In this document: piece after piece, positions 16,831 to 17,500 of the stretch
Numbering within the stretch: position 1 is the stretch's first letter
How the letters are laid out: every line of letters starts with the position of its first letter
Assembly (NCBI GenBank): GCA_018398765.1
Contig: JAHBMJ010000453.1
Span: 1 to 17,500 of the forward strand
DNA from: Chromera velia
Lineage: Eukaryota; Sar; Chromeraceae
DNA: 17,500 bases
Direction of reading: 5' to 3'
The notes under the pieces: generated by a model
What the model saw: only the letters and a program-made list of their open reading frames with translations
Told to the model about the DNA's origin: nothing
The model's database searches: none
Position numbers and translations under genes: made by a program

Positions 16831-17500
16831 GAGAAAGAGAGAGAGAGAAAGAAAGAGAGAGAGAGAGAGAAAGGGTCTTCCCTTGATTCCCTCCCTCCCT
16901 CCCGATTGCAGTCCCTTGATTCCCTCCCTTCCTCCCGATTGCAGTCCACGCATCCGAAAGAGAGGTAGAGAAGCTGCTCGAGGAGACGGAGCTGAAGAGT
17001 GGGACCTCCACGTCTCTTGCGACGATCCACAACTTTTTCCTCGAGGAGCTTCGACTGCTGGAACTTCAACTGGAAGCAGAGAGAAACGACATCGATAGAG
17101 TCACCATGCTCAGCAACATGCCTGTTCCAATGGGGGCTCTCCTCAATGGAGGACAGATGAATCCTTATTCGTCCCAACAATACCATACAAACGACTCCAG
17201 TAGACCTCCAAGTCATGAGAAAGAAGACCAGGGATCGCAGCCCCGTGGAAGTATCTTGACTTCGGGCGGATCAATTCAGGGCATGCCTGTTGCCTCTGCC
17301 GTCGCATTTTCTGTTGGCGGTCCTGTCCGGCCCACGGGTGACTCGGGAGAAAGTTCAAGCGAGGCTTCTCCAGGCCTCCCACATCTTCACCCACACGCAA
17401 ACAGCCAACTTCATGAGCATCTCATCCATTCTTTCCAGCAGGTCCTCACGCTCATGCAGAGGTCAGTGGATGGACACAAAGCCAGACAGAGACCGAGAGA
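11328..17500 (+). CDS. Large coiled-coil protein, 3' end beyond the window
   Basis: Ten exons chain without a phase conflict: 11328-11384, 11695-11767, 11917-11978, 12572-12736, 13083-13315, 13758-14209, 14739-15178, 15573-15715, 16102-16244 and 16945-17461. The last ends at a donor (AG|GTCAGT), so the gene continues to the right; about 761 residues are visible. The start is the first ATG of a clean coding exon (MSHFKFVKFLTKKLDADHE). Residues of about 45-238 form a long charged coiled coil (for example NELKNKVNNLRMENQRYALE and IAKLKEENAALAEENRNA). A Ser/Ala-rich linker follows, a second coiled coil lies around 320-390, a Gly/Gln-rich segment precedes basic helices (HLLGLRSRMHLVVSRHRMEM), and exon 10 begins with another coiled coil, then a Pro/Gly/His-rich tail. 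There is no signal peptide or membrane helix. A structural or cytoskeletal role is plausible but unproven, and I do not recognise a family. Confidence 0.7.
11346..11372 (+). repeat. Perfect hairpin within exon 1 of gene 4
   Basis: GTCAAGTTTCT, five bases (CACAA), then AGAAACTTGAC form an 11-base perfect stem. It begins 18 bases after the A of the start codon and ends 12 bases before the donor. It lies in coding sequence. Confidence 0.6.
11385..11694 (+). other. Intron 1 of gene 4 with a rearranged short duplication
   Basis: The intron runs from GTAGGA to CTTCGCAG. It contains GCAGGAGTACTTGA twice (11505-11518, 11552-11565) and ACTTGAGCCCGGCC twice (11513-11526, 11538-11551). Nothing coding was seen. 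Confidence 0.6.
11979..12571 (+). repeat. Intron 3 of gene 4 filled with tetranucleotide arrays
   Basis: The intron carries CAGT/CAGG units (11979-12021 and 12202-12315), GAAT then GAAA units (12081-12133), and ATGA then ATGG units (12502-12560). A coding-looking patch between arrays (about 12133-12200, ELEAAERLLGSVKECRRC) could be an optional exon, but I found no phase-consistent pair of sites. The true donor may be GTGGTC (11979) or, three bases later and still in frame, GTCAGT (11982). Confidence 0.65.
12737..13082 (+). other. Intron 4 of gene 4
   Basis: A 346-base intron from GTGCGTGCGTGCG to GGGTGCAG. Apart from a short TG run near 13030 nothing distinctive was seen. Confidence 0.5.
13316..13757 (+). 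other. Intron 5 of gene 4
   Basis: A 442-base pyrimidine-rich intron from GTCAGT to TGCCTGCCTGTCTGCAG. Open frames in it reflect the C/T-rich composition and do not have coding-like codons. Confidence 0.55.
14210..14738 (+). repeat. Intron 6 of gene 4 with CA repeat at the start and TG repeat near the end
   Basis: The donor GTCAGC (14210) is followed after about 16 bases by a pure CA run (14226-14255). A TG-rich run (14577-14642) lies about 95 bases before the acceptor GTGCGCAG. The runs are complementary in the transcript. Confidence 0.75.
15179..15572 (+). other. Intron 7 of gene 4 with a competing 3' splice site
   Basis: The intron runs from GTCAGT to CATGACGCAG. A second acceptor (TATTCAG, 15505) precedes it by 67 bases and opens a coding-like frame (LKKQMDRCVYLRVLLSARMH) that ends at TGA (15611-15613). 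Confidence 0.5.
15716..16101 (+). other. Intron 8 of gene 4
   Basis: A 386-base intron from GTCGGA to GGTTGCAG, rich in T and C. No internal exon or repeat of note. Confidence 0.5.
16245..16944 (+). repeat. Intron 9 of gene 4 with a 290-base GA tract and a duplicated 3' splice site
   Basis: The donor is GTGAGT. Positions 16584-16875 are almost wholly GA repeats with GACAGA and GAAAGA interruptions; C is the only pyrimidine present. A 33-base unit ending in the acceptor GATTGCAG then occurs twice in tandem (16879-16911 and 16912-16944). The second copy is phase-compatible with exon 10. Confidence 0.75.

Noticed and set aside
16497-17216. Long Arg/Glu-rich (plus) and Ser/Leu-rich (minus) open frames across the GA tract
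   Set aside because: They are the mechanical translation of GA/CT repeats inside an intron; flanking codon use and phases do not support a protein.
1-17500. Bacterial-type features such as operons, Shine-Dalgarno sites, CRISPR or IS elements
   Set aside because: The spaced tetranucleotide arrays lack CRISPR-like spacers, genes are intron-split, and no transposase or prokaryotic gene organisation is present.

Overview
The window looks like nuclear DNA of an alveolate eukaryote. Genes are broken into many short exons with phase-consistent GT-AG introns of about 150 to 600 bases. TGCATGCA words recur, as in apicomplexans and their relatives, and introns and spacers are full of simple repeats (TA, CA/TG, CAGT/CAGG, GAAT/GAAA, GA). 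A free-living chromerid such as Chromera or Vitrella, or a coccidian, would fit; the sequence alone does not settle the species. No bacterial-type operons, tRNAs, rRNAs or CRISPR arrays were seen.

Four spliced genes can be assembled by following codon usage, reading phase and splice sites. (1) 504-2798, plus strand: a single-pass type I membrane protein with a signal peptide, a small ectodomain module, one membrane helix and a long proline-rich cytoplasmic tail carrying two PPxY motifs. (2) 3772-6313, minus strand: an unrecognised protein with a tandemly duplicated exon, a coiled coil with a pure CAG-encoded polyglutamine run, and a two-helix membrane hairpin near the C-terminus. Its last exon has an unresolved reading-frame switch. 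(3) 8094-10197, minus strand: a complete armadillo/HEAT-type repeat protein of about 424 residues. (4) 11328 to beyond the right edge, plus strand: a large coiled-coil protein, ten exons visible, running off the window.

Layout: genes 1 and 2 converge on an AT-rich, TCTAG-rich spacer (about 2.8-3.77 kb) that holds an imperfect hairpin. Upstream of gene 2 is a GC-rich, TGCATGCA-bearing island. It is followed by a decayed minus-strand non-LTR retrotransposon 3' end (about 7.13-7.88 kb) and a second, very short copy of the same 3' terminus (about 7.90-7.96 kb). Genes 3 and 4 diverge from a 1.1 kb spacer with an interrupted inverted repeat and long TA/TGCA runs.

No shared pathway links the four genes. 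The most unusual content is in splicing architecture: a phase-symmetric duplicated exon, a preference for GTCAGT donors, a CAGT-repeat intron that multiplies that donor, an intron with CA repeats at one end and TG repeats at the other, and a duplicated 3' splice site behind a 290-base GA tract. All gene models are hand-derived and no transcript evidence was available.
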